A stretch of DNA of 64,000 nt from Galbula dea (lineage: Eukaryota; Chordata; Aves; Piciformes; Galbulidae). Positions 36,401 to 43,432 of the stretch are shown here, one piece after another. Both the position numbers and the translations under genes were made by a program. Under the pieces are notes generated by a model. The model saw only the letters and a program-made list of their open reading frames with translations. It was not told where the DNA came from and searched no databases. The stretch's first letter is position 1. Each line of letters begins with the position of its first letter. Location: NCBI GenBank assembly GCA_013399015.1, contig VWZX01005690.1, positions 1,116,001 to 1,180,000 of the forward strand, written 5' to 3'.

Positions 36401-39400
36401 ACTATGAGCATGTGCTGCAGGGCTTGGGCCACAGGGAAGCAAAAAGGTGGCTTCCCGCTTTCTGATTGCCACTGAGAGGGGGTGAGGAGGGAAGGGAGAT
36501 GGAGCTCATCTGTTTTGGCAGTGAGGGCATTGCTCCATGTTTCTCAGTGACTCTTCTCTCACACAGATCCATTGTCTACCTGGAGATTGATAACCGCCAG
36601 TGCATCCAGTCTTCTTCCCAGTGCTTCCAGAGTGCAACCGATGTGGCAGCCTTCCTGGGTGCCTTGGCCTCTCTTGGCAATCTGAACATACCCTACAAAA
36701 TAGAAGCTGTTAAAAGTAAGTTGGGCTACTTGTTTGGGGAGGAGAGACAGCCAGAACCTTCCAGCCATATCAGTGTTTAGTTATCTGTCAGCTGCATTTG
36801 AGCACCGTCTGGGTTGAATAACCTTGCATCTTTGTTGTTTTCTGTTAGTCTCTTCTTAAAGAAAAATTAAGTAATTGCAAAACCAGTTTATTATTTTTGC
36901 TTGTTCCAGGTTTATTTCAAAATCATTATCACTATAAAAGTTATAAAAAACAAAAAAGAAGAAAAAAAAAATCCCAACCAGCTCCAATCAATCAGAGACA
37001 TGCAAGGAGTTGAAGTTTGTAGCTTGAAAATCCCCCCTAAATCCTTTTGTCTTAACAGCTCAATGCGAGCGCAATGATTTGAAGTTTGCTAATCCTTTTC
37101 CTTAAAGGAGAAAAAAGTGAAGCTGTCTCCTGGTGCAGCCTGGCTTCTGCAGCCGAGAATCTGCCGATAGTTTGCAATTCTGATTAATAGCGTATAAAAT
37201 GACCTTATNAGGTACCTCTATTAACTAATTTTCCTTCATTTCCACTCTGTCCCTGGTTTGCTATGCAGCTTAATGTCTCAGCACCTCTTTGTGCCCCACG
37301 GTTTTGTAGGTGAAACGGTTGAGCCCACGAAGAACTCCCAGCTGTATCCTATGTACGTGGTGGTGGCCGCGCTGGTCTTGGTCGCGTTCATCGGAGTGGG
37401 AGTACTGGTGTCTCGGAAGCGGCGCAGGGAGCATGGGCAGCTTTGGTTCCCAGAAGGCTTCAAAGTGACAGAGTCGAGCAAGAAGAAGAGAAGAGAACCA
37501 CTTGGGGAGGATTCTGTTGGACTGAAGTGAGTAATGTGCTTGCTAACTCGTTAAAGAGAGCGCAGCAGGGCTGCTCGGGGCTCTTTGGAAGTAACCCACC
37601 CGAGCTTTGTTTTCTGGTGGATCATGATCTGGTGGATCATAGTGGGGAGGAGAAAAAAAGAATCAGGTTAAAGTTCTGCATGGGGAAAACTGTTCCCATC
37701 TGGAGGAGGTTTTTTAATTCTTTGTGGTCCATTTGCACTTGGTAGAAAATGAAAGGCAACTTCAGGGAAACCTCCTAGACATTGCCTTGTTGATTCTTCT
37801 TTGGGTCTATCATGGACTAGTTCCTGCAGAGGGGCTAATTTTTGGTGTGGTTTTATTTTTACAGACCCCTCAAAAATGCTTCAGATGGCACGCTGATGGA
37901 TGACAACCAAAATGAGTGGGGTGATGAGGAGACCTTGGACACCAAGAAGTTCCGGGTAAGCACACTGCCACCTTCCCTTTCTGTGCTCGCTGGGTTTTGT
38001 CACAGAAGGAGCAGAGCAGCTGTGGAAAACAGCAGAGAAGAGAGAGACTCTCGAGGTCCCAGCCTGCATCACTGCTGCCCGTTCCTGTGCAAACCTGCAT
38101 GTGACAAACACACTTTTGAGATTCACAGAGTGAATCTCCATGCTGGAGCCCAGCCCTTTCCTCCCACCCTGACATGTGTGCTTTGCTCGGTGCTGATTTC
38201 CCCCTGTGGTTCCTCAGTTCGAGGAGCAGGCAATGCTGCCGGACACAGACGATCAGACGGATCACAGGCAGTGGACCCAGCAGCACCTGGATGCCGCAGA
38301 CCTGCGCATCTCCTCCATGGCACCTACTCCACCGCAGGGGGAAATCGATGCAGACTGTATGGATGTCAATGTCAGAGGTCCTGGTAAGGTGAACTCCTTT
38401 CACTTCTGGGCTGCTTGTCAGCTAATCTAAAATCTTCCCTTAGCCCTTGCAGATGAGCAGTCTCAGACAGCCCGGCCAGTCTCCGTTTCTAGTACGGAGT
38501 CATTGCCTGCTGTTCTGTGTGCATTAGAGATAGACCCTGTCACATTTTGCCTTCCACAAGGTTTCTTCTGTTCTGTCATAGATGTAGAAATAACAGAATA
38601 CAAAGGATGTATCTATGAAACCATCCAGCTTGTCTCTCTGCCACTCCTAGATTCCTCTCCTTCCACTGAGCTCTGCACATTTCACAGTCTTCTTTCCAGG
38701 TTTCTAACTGTATTAGTAGTTAATAGGATTTTAATTATTACAAACATTTGGTCTTCCCCAGATCTGTGAAATTGTCCTTAATATTGAAGGCTTTGCTGTC
38801 CCATTTTCTTTGAGCAATCTTCCTTATAAATTGCTCCTTAAACATTTAGTGTTCAAGCCAGCAGATGAAATAGGAAAAGCAGTGAGTGGTGAGATACCAC
38901 TAAGGAATTTGAGATCCATATCAGAGGAAGGATATTCATGTTTGATGTTTAGAACCAGTCAGGAACTCAGGCTTGCTGCACCCATGAGAATAAGCATCTA
39001 TCACAAGAGGTAAAAAGCCTTTTTCTTCACCGAGCTCCCCTGTGCTTTCCAGATGGCTTCACCCCCCTGATGATTGCCTCATGCAGCGGAGGAGGGCTGG
39101 AGACCGGCAACAGCGAGGAGGAAGATGATGCTCCTGCTGTCATCTCCGACTTCATCTACCAAGGTGCCAGCTTACACAACCAGACTGACCGCACTGGCGA
39201 GACAGCTCTGCACCTGGCTGCCAGGTACTCCCGCTCAGATGCTGCCAAGCGCCTGCTGGAAGCCAGTGCTGATGCCAACATCCAAGATAACATGGGCAGG
39301 ACACCTCTCCATGCTGCTGTCTCTGCTGATGCCCAAGGAGTCTTCCAGGTAATTGAGTCTTTTGCCACCAGTCGATAGGTTTTATGGAGAAAGTACTGGT

Positions 39401-42343
39401 GCTGCTACCTGTTGAGTCAGTCACACAACTGAGCTTCTTGCAGGATCTCCAGCTTGTCCTGGCAAGGTTAAGGGTAAAGGTCATGAAAAGAAAAGCCTCT
39501 GTTGTCTCAAGGCAGGGCAGAGGAAAGCATCTGGTCTAGGATGTGCAGCCCTGGACTGGGAGCAGGGGCTGGGGTTGTTTAGCCTGGAGAAAAGGAGCCT
39601 CAGGAGAAATCTTCTTGCTCTCTACGACTACCTGGAAGGAGGTTGGAGCGAGGTGGGAGGTGGTCTCTTCTCCCAAGTGACAAGTGATAGGACAACAGGA
39701 AATGGTTGTGCCACAGGAGGTTTAGGTTGGATATTGGGAACATTTTCTTCCCTGCACACGTTGTCAAGCCCTGGCACAGGTTTCCTAAGACAGTGGCGGA
39801 GTCACCATACCTAGGCGATTCAGAAGATGTTTAGATGTGGTGCTGAGGGGCATAGTTTAGGGGTGACCTGGCAGTGCTGGTTAGTAGTTGAACTTGATGA
39901 TCTTAAAGGTGTTTTCCAACCAAAATAATTCTATAATTCTATGTCCAGTCTCTGGAAAGGACCTTGCAGGTACTGAGAGCTGGGAACCTGGAGTGTCTGC
40001 TGTCTGTCCCTCCTAACCTTTTGTTTCCTCTGCTTTGGTTCTCATCATGGCAGATCTTGATTAGGAACAGGGCAACTGATCTCGACGCTCGAATGCATGA
40101 CGGGACCACTCCTCTGATCTTGGCTGCTCGCTTGGCTGTGGAAGGCATGCTGGATGATCTCATCAACTGCCATGCAGATGTCAATGCCGTGGATGATCTA
40201 GGTACTGCAGGCAACTAAAGCACAGGCTCCTTCACAGGTGGAAGGAAAGGGCTGTTCACTGTTACTCTTACCACTCACTAATGTGTGTTGTCATGGTCTT
40301 CCTCTGTAGGCAAGTCAGCACTGCACTGGGCAGCTGCTGTGAATAATGTGGAAGCCGCAGTAGTCCTTCTGAAGAATGGTGCCAATAAGGATATGCAGAA
40401 CAATAAGGTAAGGGTCTCCTGGGCTGGCACAGGCAAGGAAAGAACCATGTGGGCAGTCTGTTAAAGGGTAATTTTTACCTAAAATACATCACTGTCTGGC
40501 AATGAGACTCTGATTTGATTGTTGTGCTGTGAATGAAGCTGCTGGATTTGGCTCCAAGAGGCATTGTGGGATTTGGTCCTACAGCTGATGTTGAGGGCCA
40601 GGCAGTGCTTAGTGAGCTGTAGGGTTCACTGTTTGTGTGACCATCTCCTCACATGTTCTGGGTCACTTGTAGGGTTCCTAGTTGGATATCAGTGTAAGGA
40701 TATAGCTCAGCAGGGTAGGAGAAGGCAGCAGCAACGAGGAGAGAGGATTACTGTCTCTGCCACTCAGCTGCATGGTGTTGTGTGTGGAGCTTGATAATGT
40801 TAGCCAGAAGAATCTGTGAACTTAAACCTAACCGTCTTTGTTGGGTTTCCAGGAGGAGACCCCACTGTTCCTCGCAGCCAGAGAAGGGAGCTATGAAACC
40901 GCTAAGGTCCTACTGGACCATTTTGCCAACCGTGATATCACGGACCACATGGACCGGCTGCCACGGGATATCGCCCAGGAGCGCATGCACCACGACATCG
41001 TGAGGCTGCTGGATGAGTACAACCTGGTGCGGAGCCCACCACTGCACAACGGCCCACTGGGGGCACCCACCCTGTCCCCACCGCTCTGCTCTCCCAACAG
41101 CTACATTGGCAACCTGAAACCTGCTGTCCAGGGCAAGAAGGCCAGGAAGCCAAGTACCAAGGGCCTGAGCTGCAATGGCAAGGATGCCAAAGACCTCAAA
41201 GCCCGGAGGAAAAAGTCACAAGATGGAAAAGGATGTCTGCTTGACAACTCCAGCGTGTTGTCTCCAGTGGACTCCCTGGAGTCGCCCCATGGGTACCTGT
41301 CAGATGTCGCTTCTCCTCCACTGATGACCTCTCCATTTCAACAGTCCCCTTCCATGCCTCTGAATCATCTGCCGGGCATGCCTGATGCCCACATGAGCAT
41401 CAATCACCTCAACATGGCTGGGAAGCAGGAGATGGCTATGGGAAACTCCAGCAGGATGACCTTCGATTCGGTGCCTCCACGCCTCTCCCACCTGCCCGTC
41501 TCCACCCCCAGCACAGTGATGAGCAGCGCTCCGATGAATTTCTCCGTCGGCGGAGCGGCCAGCCTGAACGGGCAGTGTGACTGGCTCACCAGGCTGCAGA
41601 ACGGCATGGTCCAGAGTCAGTACAACCCCATGAGAGGCAACATGCAACCAGGGGCGCATCAGCAGACACAAAACCTTCAACACGGCATGATGACCTCCCT
41701 CCACAATGGCTTGCCCACCACAAGCTTGTCACAGATGATGAGCTACCAGGCCATGTCCAACAGCCGGTTGGCTTCCCAGCCTCACCTGATGCAGAGCCAA
41801 CAGCTCCAGCAAATGCAGCAGCAGCAGCTCCAGCAGCAAAACATGCAGCCGCAGCCACAACCAGCCCAGCAGCAGCCGCAACAGCAGCCGCAGCAGCAGC
41901 AGCAGCAGCCACCGCCGCCGCAGCAGCATCACAACCCCAGCTCCAATGCCAGCAGCCACATCGGCCAAAATTTCCTTGGTACCGAGCTGAGCCAACCTGA
42001 CATGCAGCCGGTGAGCAGCAGTACCATGGCAGTCCACACCATCCTGCCTCAAGATTCCCAGATGCTGCCCACATCTCTGCCATCCTCCCTTGCCCAACCC
42101 ATGACCACCACTCAGTTTCTAACTCCACCTTCCCAACACAGTTATTCCTCCCCTTTGGACAACACCCCCAGCCACCAGCTCCAGGTGCCCGACCACCCTT
42201 TCCTAACACCATCTCCAGAGTCACCAGACCAGTGGTCCAGCTCATCTCCTCACTCCAACGTGTCTGACTGGTCTGAGGGCATCTCCAGTCCTCCCACCAG
42301 TATGCAGTCACAGATGGGACATATCCCCGAAGCCTTCAAGTAG
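18226..42343 (+). CDS. NOTCH1: NOTCH1 receptor gene, coding exons 3-34 (5' end missing)
   Basis: Single-pass type I receptor. Delta/Jagged ligands bind the EGF repeats, ADAM and gamma-secretase cleave it, and the released intracellular domain enters the nucleus and activates RBPJ targets. Thirty-two exons, each bounded by AG/GT, encode in order: the end of EGF1 through EGF36, three LNR modules, the heterodimerisation domain with a furin site (RQKR), a transmembrane helix, the RAM segment with its WFP motif, a basic nuclear signal (KKKRREP), ankyrin repeats, a Q/P-rich transactivation region and a C-terminal PEST ending PEAFK. Exon lengths (263, 339, 123, 234, 156, 186, 114, 114, 234, 111, 193, 146 ...) agree with what I recall of human exons 3-34. 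The exons total 7531 nt, one base of codon 47 plus 2510 codons including the stop, so no frame is broken. Adding about 47 missing residues gives roughly 2556, close to the 2555 of human. The signal-peptide exon and exon 2 were not found. Individual exons are listed separately. Confidence 0.98.
18489..18827 (+). other. NOTCH1 intron 3
   Basis: 339 bp, GT-AG. Nothing notable seen. Confidence 0.9.
18828..19166 (+). CDS. NOTCH1: NOTCH1 exon 4: EGF3 end, EGF4, EGF5, most of EGF6
   Basis: 339 nt between CCCCAG and GTAGGA. It encodes GKTC, DPCASNPCANGGQC (EGF4), the calcium-binding DVNEC of EGF5 and PCNPSPCQNGGTC (EGF6). The length equals that of human exon 4. A 3.0-kb intron follows, the longest between the coding exons found here. 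Confidence 0.96.
19938..20150 (-). repeat. CR1 LINE fragment, antisense
   Basis: CCTCCTGTTCAGGTGGAACC, GGTTCCAGTTTGTGCTTATTGCC, GGGCACCACTGACAAGACTG and GCCTTTCCTCATAAGA are the reversed CR1 3' region. A CATCCTTTAG direct duplication lies at about 20050-20070. Confidence 0.85.
20880..21240. promoter_or_regulatory. Candidate regulatory block in intron 4 with 14-bp direct repeat
   Basis: AT-rich block with a GATA-type TGATAAG (about 20892), ACAATG and CATTCC (about 20940-20960), GTTTAAAGTAATTGCAGTAC, and the exact repeat TGGTTCAAAATGAG at 21083-21096 and 21151-21164. No exon features. Confidence 0.3.
22205..22327 (+). CDS. NOTCH1: NOTCH1 exon 5: EGF6 end and EGF7
   Basis: 123 nt between GTGCAG and GTAACA. 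It reads GFTGQNCEENINDC followed by CKNGGTCVDGVNTYNC, one EGF unit with the usual Cys spacing. Confidence 0.96.
22502..22735 (+). CDS. NOTCH1: NOTCH1 exon 6: EGF8 and EGF9
   Basis: 234 nt between GGCAG and GTGAGG. EGF8 (DVDEC, CQNGGTC) and EGF9 (NIDDC, CFHGATC) both keep the calcium-binding signature. EGF8 is known to tune ligand selectivity in Notch receptors. Confidence 0.96.
22872..23027 (+). CDS. NOTCH1: NOTCH1 exon 7: EGF10 and start of EGF11
   Basis: 156 nt between GTCCAG and GTGAGC. It reads CHLDDACISNPCNEGSNC and ends in the DVDECSLG linker into EGF11. Confidence 0.96.
23146..23331 (+). CDS. NOTCH1: NOTCH1 exon 8: EGF11 and EGF12, ligand-binding core
   Basis: 186 nt between TTGCAG and GTGGGT. 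It encodes NPCEHAGKC (EGF11) and DVNEC...CQNDATC (EGF12). EGF11-12 are the established Delta/Jagged contact site. The Thr of CQNDATC matches the EGF12 O-fucose site, and the calcium-binding DVNEC is intact. Confidence 0.97.
23773..23886 (+). CDS. NOTCH1: NOTCH1 exon 9: EGF13
   Basis: 114 nt between CTGCAG and GTACGT. It encodes YEGVYC, NTDECASSPC and CLHNGNC. Confidence 0.95.
24460..24573 (+). CDS. NOTCH1: NOTCH1 exon 10: EGF14
   Basis: 114 nt between TTCCAG and GTGAGG. It encodes DIDECASTPCKNGAKC, a calcium-binding EGF unit. Confidence 0.95.
25665..25898 (+). CDS. NOTCH1: NOTCH1 exon 11: EGF15 and EGF16
   Basis: 234 nt between GGCAG and GTGAGC. It encodes DIDECDPDPCHYGTC and NINECQSQPCKNGGTC. 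Confidence 0.96.
25899..27086 (+). other. NOTCH1 introns 11 and 12
   Basis: 341 and 736 bp, GT-AG. No repeats or RNA genes recognised. Confidence 0.85.
26240..26350 (+). CDS. NOTCH1: NOTCH1 exon 12: EGF17
   Basis: 111 nt between CCCAAG and GTGAGA. It encodes PNCEINLDDCASSPC, a short EGF unit with the DYGKC spacing. Confidence 0.95.
27087..27279 (+). CDS. NOTCH1: NOTCH1 exon 13: EGF18 and start of EGF19
   Basis: 193 nt between CCCAG and GTAGGC. It encodes NIDECSSNPCHNGGTC and EVNECNSNPC. The split Gly codon at its end is completed by exon 14. Confidence 0.95.
27524..27669 (+). CDS. NOTCH1: NOTCH1 exon 14: EGF19 end and EGF20
   Basis: 146 nt between CAAAG and GTAAGA. It reads YRCDCDPGWSGTNC, then NNNECESNPCMNGGTC. 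Confidence 0.95.
27785..28128 (-). repeat. CR1 LINE fragment, antisense, in NOTCH1 intron 14
   Basis: Starts TTACAGGCTGGTAGGTGTTGG and GGACCTCTGGGGATCACGTAG, continues through CTAAAGCAGGGTCACCCAGAG and CCTCCTGTTCAGGTGGAACC to TTTAGATATTGATAAGCATTG. It is highly similar to the reverse complement of the copy at 33290-33720. Confidence 0.9.
28321..28434 (+). CDS. NOTCH1: NOTCH1 exon 15: EGF21
   Basis: 114 nt between CACAG and GTAAGG. It encodes PNCQTNINECASNPC and CLNQGTC. Confidence 0.95.
28628..28890 (-). repeat. CR1 LINE fragment, antisense, in NOTCH1 intron 15
   Basis: ATCATAGAATCACTATGGGTGG, GGTCACCGAGTCTGATCATCC, GAACACTTCCAGGGATGG and GATTCCTTCCTAACATCTAATC are the reversed CR1 end. Another CR1 subfamily than the intron 14 copy. 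Confidence 0.88.
28891..29652 (+). other. Rest of NOTCH1 intron 15
   Basis: Contains a (CTC)n run at about 28910-28931 and a low-repeat stretch near 29090-29215 with several ETS-like TTCCTG/CAGGAAG motifs. No exon. Confidence 0.6.
29653..29772 (+). CDS. NOTCH1: NOTCH1 exon 16: EGF22
   Basis: 120 nt between TGCAG and GTAGGG. It encodes LAPCAGGPCKNGGEC with the SEDYESFSC loop, the characteristically long EGF22. It lacks the calcium-binding D-x-D/N-E-C lead. Confidence 0.95.
29773..30722 (+). other. NOTCH1 introns 16 and 17
   Basis: 353 and 444 bp. There is a short (ATC)n run near 30053-30068. Nothing else recognised. Confidence 0.85.
30126..30278 (+). CDS. NOTCH1: NOTCH1 exon 17: EGF23 and start of EGF24
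   Basis: 153 nt between CACAG and GTAAGA. It encodes DINECVKSPCRNGATC and ends in DIDDCKP plus one base. Exon 18 completes that codon as Asn. Confidence 0.95.
30723..30951 (+). CDS. NOTCH1: NOTCH1 exon 18: EGF24, EGF25, start of EGF26
   Basis: 229 nt between TCCAG and GTATAG. It encodes PCHNGGSC, DINECASNPCKNGANC and NNTPDCTE. The terminal AG joins exon 19 as a Ser codon. Confidence 0.95.
31117..31318 (+). CDS. NOTCH1: NOTCH1 exon 19: EGF26 and EGF27
   Basis: 202 nt between TCCAG and GTAGAG. It encodes SSCFNGGTC and DINECDSKPCLNGGTC. Confidence 0.95.
31463..31616 (+). CDS. NOTCH1: NOTCH1 exon 20: EGF28 and start of EGF29
   Basis: 154 nt between CTCCAG and GTCAGT. It encodes WCDSSPCKNGGKC, then SVSCEVAAKQQ. 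Confidence 0.95.
31851..32035 (+). CDS. NOTCH1: NOTCH1 exon 21: EGF29 and EGF30
   Basis: 185 nt between GACAG and GTGGGT. It encodes HLCRNSGLC and QVDECSPNPCQNGATC. Confidence 0.95.
32229..32361 (+). CDS. NOTCH1: NOTCH1 exon 22: EGF30 end and EGF31
   Basis: 133 nt between TTGTAG and GTAAAT. It encodes CVAGYHGVNC and EINECLSHPCQNGGTC. Confidence 0.95.
32649..32906 (+). CDS. NOTCH1: NOTCH1 exon 23: EGF32 and EGF33
   Basis: 258 nt between CTCTAG and GTGAGC. It encodes NVDDC with the long insert before KCFNNGKC (EGF32), then DVNECLSNPCDARGTQNC (EGF33). Confidence 0.95.
33019..33131 (+). CDS. NOTCH1: NOTCH1 exon 24: EGF34
   Basis: 113 nt between GGCAG and GTAGGT. It encodes DGCKGKPCRNGGTC and the ICKCPP tail. 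It ends exactly on a codon boundary. Confidence 0.95.
33290..33720 (+). repeat. CR1 LINE 3' fragment, sense, in NOTCH1 intron 24
   Basis: GGGGCTGTTTAGCTTGGAGAAG, ATCAATATCTAAAGGGTGG, GATGGGGCCAGACTATTGTCAG, GAGGTGATGCTGGGCAACC, GGACTACGTGATCCCCAGAGG and CATGCTGGGATTCTG. About 430 bp, the longest CR1 piece within NOTCH1. Confidence 0.92.
34052..34623 (+). CDS. NOTCH1: NOTCH1 exon 25: EGF35, EGF36, LNR-A, LNR-B
   Basis: 572 nt between CCCAG and GTAAGT. Two final EGF units (CLNGGTC, CYNGGTC) are followed by Lin12/Notch repeats: CNNHACGWDGGDC and CDSQCNNAGCLYDGFDC, with the calcium-coordinating Asp/Asn and three disulphides each. The LNRs shield the S2 site until ligand pulls on the receptor. 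Confidence 0.97.
34624..36566 (+). other. NOTCH1 introns 25 and 26 (around exon 26)
   Basis: 728 and 786 bp. Intron 26 has one RBPJ-type TGTGGGAA at 35930-35937. No repeats recognised. Confidence 0.85.
35352..35780 (+). CDS. NOTCH1: NOTCH1 exon 26: LNR-C and heterodimerisation domain with furin site
   Basis: 429 nt between GCCCAG and GTGAGG. LNR-C (CDQGCNNFECEWDGLDC) is followed by the hydrophobic HD core (TLVVVVLITPE, FLRELSRVLHTNVVF). The S1 furin motif RQKR lies at 35743-35754, directly before ELDQMD. Cleavage there makes the mature non-covalent heterodimer. Confidence 0.97.
36567..36715 (+). CDS. NOTCH1: NOTCH1 exon 27: HD C-terminal half and S2 region
   Basis: 149 nt between CACAG and GTAAGT. 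It encodes SIVYLEIDNRQC, the strongly conserved FQSATDVAAFLGALASLG, and IPYKIEAV, whose Ala-Val is the ADAM (S2) cleavage position in Notch1. Confidence 0.97.
36716..37309 (+). promoter_or_regulatory. NOTCH1 intron 27, possible conserved element at 36930-37210
   Basis: AT-rich intron. 36980-37200 has CCAATCAATCAGAG (Pbx/Meis-like), CCTTTTGTCTTAACAG, AATGCGAGCGCAATG and TTTGCTAATCC without repeats. The ambiguous base N lies at 37209. Regulatory role is inferred from texture only. Confidence 0.3.
37209..37209. other. Ambiguous base (N)
   Basis: One N within intron 27, the only non-ACGT symbol noticed. It does not touch an exon or splice site. Confidence 0.95.
37310..37526 (+). CDS. NOTCH1: NOTCH1 exon 28: transmembrane helix and RAM
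   Basis: 217 nt between TTGTAG and GTGAGT. The membrane helix runs from Met (37351) to Val (about 37410), with gamma-secretase S3 (Gly-Val) at 37401/37402, and the stop-transfer RKRRR follows. RAM holds the WFP motif (37444-37452) that docks on RBPJ, then the nuclear signal KKKRREP. Confidence 0.97.
37865..37955 (+). CDS. NOTCH1: NOTCH1 exon 29: RAM-ankyrin linker
   Basis: 91 nt between TACAG and GTAAGC. It encodes PLKNASDGTLMDDNQNEWGD and TKKFR. By my memory it is one codon longer than human exon 29, at DEETLDT. Confidence 0.95.
38218..38383 (+). CDS. NOTCH1: NOTCH1 exon 30: lead-in to ankyrin domain
   Basis: 166 nt between CTCAG and GTAAGG. It encodes DDQTDHRQWTQQHLDAADLR and the DADCMDVNVRGP lead into the first ankyrin repeat. 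Confidence 0.96.
39053..39348 (+). CDS. NOTCH1: NOTCH1 exon 31: ankyrin repeats 1-3
   Basis: 296 nt between TCCAG and GTAATT. It encodes GFTPLMIASC, then TGETALHLAARYSR and MGRTPLHAAVSAD, typical TPLHxAA ankyrin helices. Confidence 0.97.
39550..39945 (+). repeat. CR1 LINE 3' fragment, sense, in NOTCH1 intron 31
   Basis: GGGTTGTTTAGCCTGGAGAA, CTACCTGGAAGGAGGTTGGAG, GTGACAAGTGATAGGACAACAGG, GGTTTAGGTTGGATATTGGG, GTTGAACTTGATGATCTTAAAGG and AATTCTATAATTCTATG. It sits between the exons for ankyrin repeats 3 and 4 without disturbing splice sites. Confidence 0.92.
40054..40201 (+). CDS. NOTCH1: NOTCH1 exon 32: ankyrin repeats 4-5
   Basis: 148 nt between GGCAG and GTACTG. It encodes DGTTPLILAARLAVEGM and HADVNAVDDL. 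Confidence 0.96.
40310..40407 (+). CDS. NOTCH1: NOTCH1 exon 33: ankyrin repeat 6
   Basis: 98 nt between TGTAG and GTAAGG. It encodes KSALHWAAAVNN and LLKNGANKDMQNN. Confidence 0.96.
40408..40852 (+). other. NOTCH1 intron 33
   Basis: 445 bp, GT-AG. Nothing notable seen. Confidence 0.9.
40853..42343 (+). CDS. NOTCH1: NOTCH1 exon 34: last ankyrin repeat, transactivation domain, PEST
   Basis: 1491 nt including the TAG stop at 42341-42343. The ankyrin repeat (EETPLFLAAREGSYETA) is followed by the basic stretch KARRKKSQDGKG and LESPHGYLSDVASPP. A Q/P-rich tract runs about 41800-41935, including six pure CAG codons at 41891-41908. The PEST region contains FLTPSPESPDQWSSSSP, which carries the FBXW7 phosphodegron TPSPES and the WSSSSP motif known to control NICD turnover. 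Confidence 0.98.
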   Translation, partial: EETPLFLAAREGSYETAKVLLDHFANRDITDHMDRLPRDIAQERMHHDIVRLLDEYNLVRSPPLHNGPLGAPTLSPPLCSPNSYIGNLKPAVQGKKARKPSTKGLSCNGKDAKDLKARRKKSQDGKGCLLDNSSVLSPVDSLESPHGYLSDVASPPLMTSPFQQSPSMPLNHLPGMPDAHMSINHLNMAGKQEMAMGNSSRMTFDSVPPRLSHLPVSTPSTVMSSAPMNFSVGGAASLNGQCDWLTRLQNGMVQSQYNPMRGNMQPGAHQQTQNLQHGMMTSLHNGLPTTSLSQMMSYQAMSNSRLASQPHLMQSQQLQQMQQQQLQQQNMQPQPQPAQQQPQQQPQQQQQQPPPPQQHHNPSSNASSHIGQNFLGTELSQPDMQPVSSSTMAVHTILPQDSQMLPTSLPSSLAQPMTTTQFLTPPSQHSYSSPLDNTPSHQLQVPDHPFLTPSPESPDQWSSSSPHSNVSDWSEGISSPPTSMQSQMGHIPEAFK

Positions 42344-42543
42344 AGGAAGGTGTTTCAGAGACGCTGGCACTCAGTGGGAGTTAGAAGCCTGAGGGAGATC
42401 TTTTTTAAAGGACATTGGATGCTTTTATTAAAGGATCCTTTTAAAATATGTTTTTATAAAAAAAAGAGAAAAAAAGTTAAAAGACAAATGAATTCTTTTC
42501 TTTTTTTAGTATTTATTTATGTACTTTTTATTTTACCTGAAAA

Positions 42544-42550
42544 CACTGCC
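42544..42550 (+). promoter_or_regulatory. miR-34/449 seed match, proximal
   Basis: CACTGCC is the exact complement of miR-34/449 positions 2-8 (GGCAGUG), here a 7mer-m8 site. NOTCH1 is an established target of this family in mammals. Function in this genome is inferred. Confidence 0.5.
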
Positions 42551-43055
42551 TTTTTTTATTTATATGTTCTATTGTTAAGAACTCCATGTGGGACACCAGT
42601 TGTGTTTCAAGAAATCAAAAAATTAGGTTTTTATAGGACGTTTCTCTTTTGATTTTGGGGGTTCCTTGTGTTTGATTTGAGAGGAGATGTTTATGTAAAG
42701 CTATAAGCAGCAATTTGTGATTCTGAAATGCCATTAATTTATTATTTTTGTTTTCTCTTTCCACTCAGAAAGAGAGGTGAGAAAGAAAAGGGGAAGGGAA
42801 AATTGACTAAAAATACCACTCCTTGGGCAGGAGGAATTTACTATGTGTGGAAGTTTTGAAATGTACTTTAAAATGTTTCCTTTGCTGTTGTATCTAAGAG
42901 GACATTTTATGGTACCAGTCACAAATCTTTGTTTAAATTTCAGTATTATATAGTTGTACATTTGCCTTGAGAATGGAAATGTTTGTTCTCTCTTGGTTTT
43001 CTATATATAAAAAAATATATATTTAAAGAATTTTTATGATCTAAAAAAAAAATTA

Positions 43056-43315
43056 AATAAATCAGGATTATAGACCTGTAAGAACAGGTTGGAAGCTAAA
43101 AAAAATACTCTACATGAGATGAATACTGTCCCCCACCAAAAAGAAGTGTGTTTACCAAACTTTGAAGAGAGCAAGCCCCTAAGGATGGAGTAGATACCAG
43201 ACCCAGACCTGTAGAGTTCACACAGCAAAGGAGACTTAATTTTACTTTGAATATCTTTACTGTTGTTTTTTTTTTTCCTTGTGTTTGCATTTGAGTAACT
43301 GTTTTAAGAAATAAA
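43056..43315 (+). terminator. Proximal poly(A) signals of NOTCH1
   Basis: AATAAA at 43056-43061 and at 43310-43315. Use of either would give a 3'UTR of roughly 0.7-1.0 kb. A short isoform ending at the first would keep only the proximal miR-34 site. Confidence 0.4.
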
Positions 43316-43424
43316 TGCCAATATAAACTTGTAAAGCACATCCTTATTTTAAGGGTGGCCTGCCTGTGTTACAGAAGGTGTCTCTTAATGCAGACAACCT
43401 GAGTGAGATGACAAAGCATTAGAA

Positions 43425-43432
43425 CACTGCCA
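43425..43432 (+). promoter_or_regulatory. miR-34/449 seed match, distal 8mer
   Basis: CACTGCCA is a full 8mer site (complement of seed 2-8 plus A opposite position 1). It lies beyond the proximal poly(A) signals, so 3'-end choice would decide whether it is present. Confidence 0.55.

Larger units (their letters stand above)
37527..39052 (+). other. NOTCH1 introns 28, 29 and 30
   Basis: 338, 262 and 669 bp. No repeat or RNA gene recognised. Confidence 0.85.

Noticed and set aside
41586..42311. 241-residue antisense ORF with Ala and Val runs
   Set aside because: Shadow of the Gln/Pro-coding tract of NOTCH1 exon 34 (CAG read backward as CTG/GCT).
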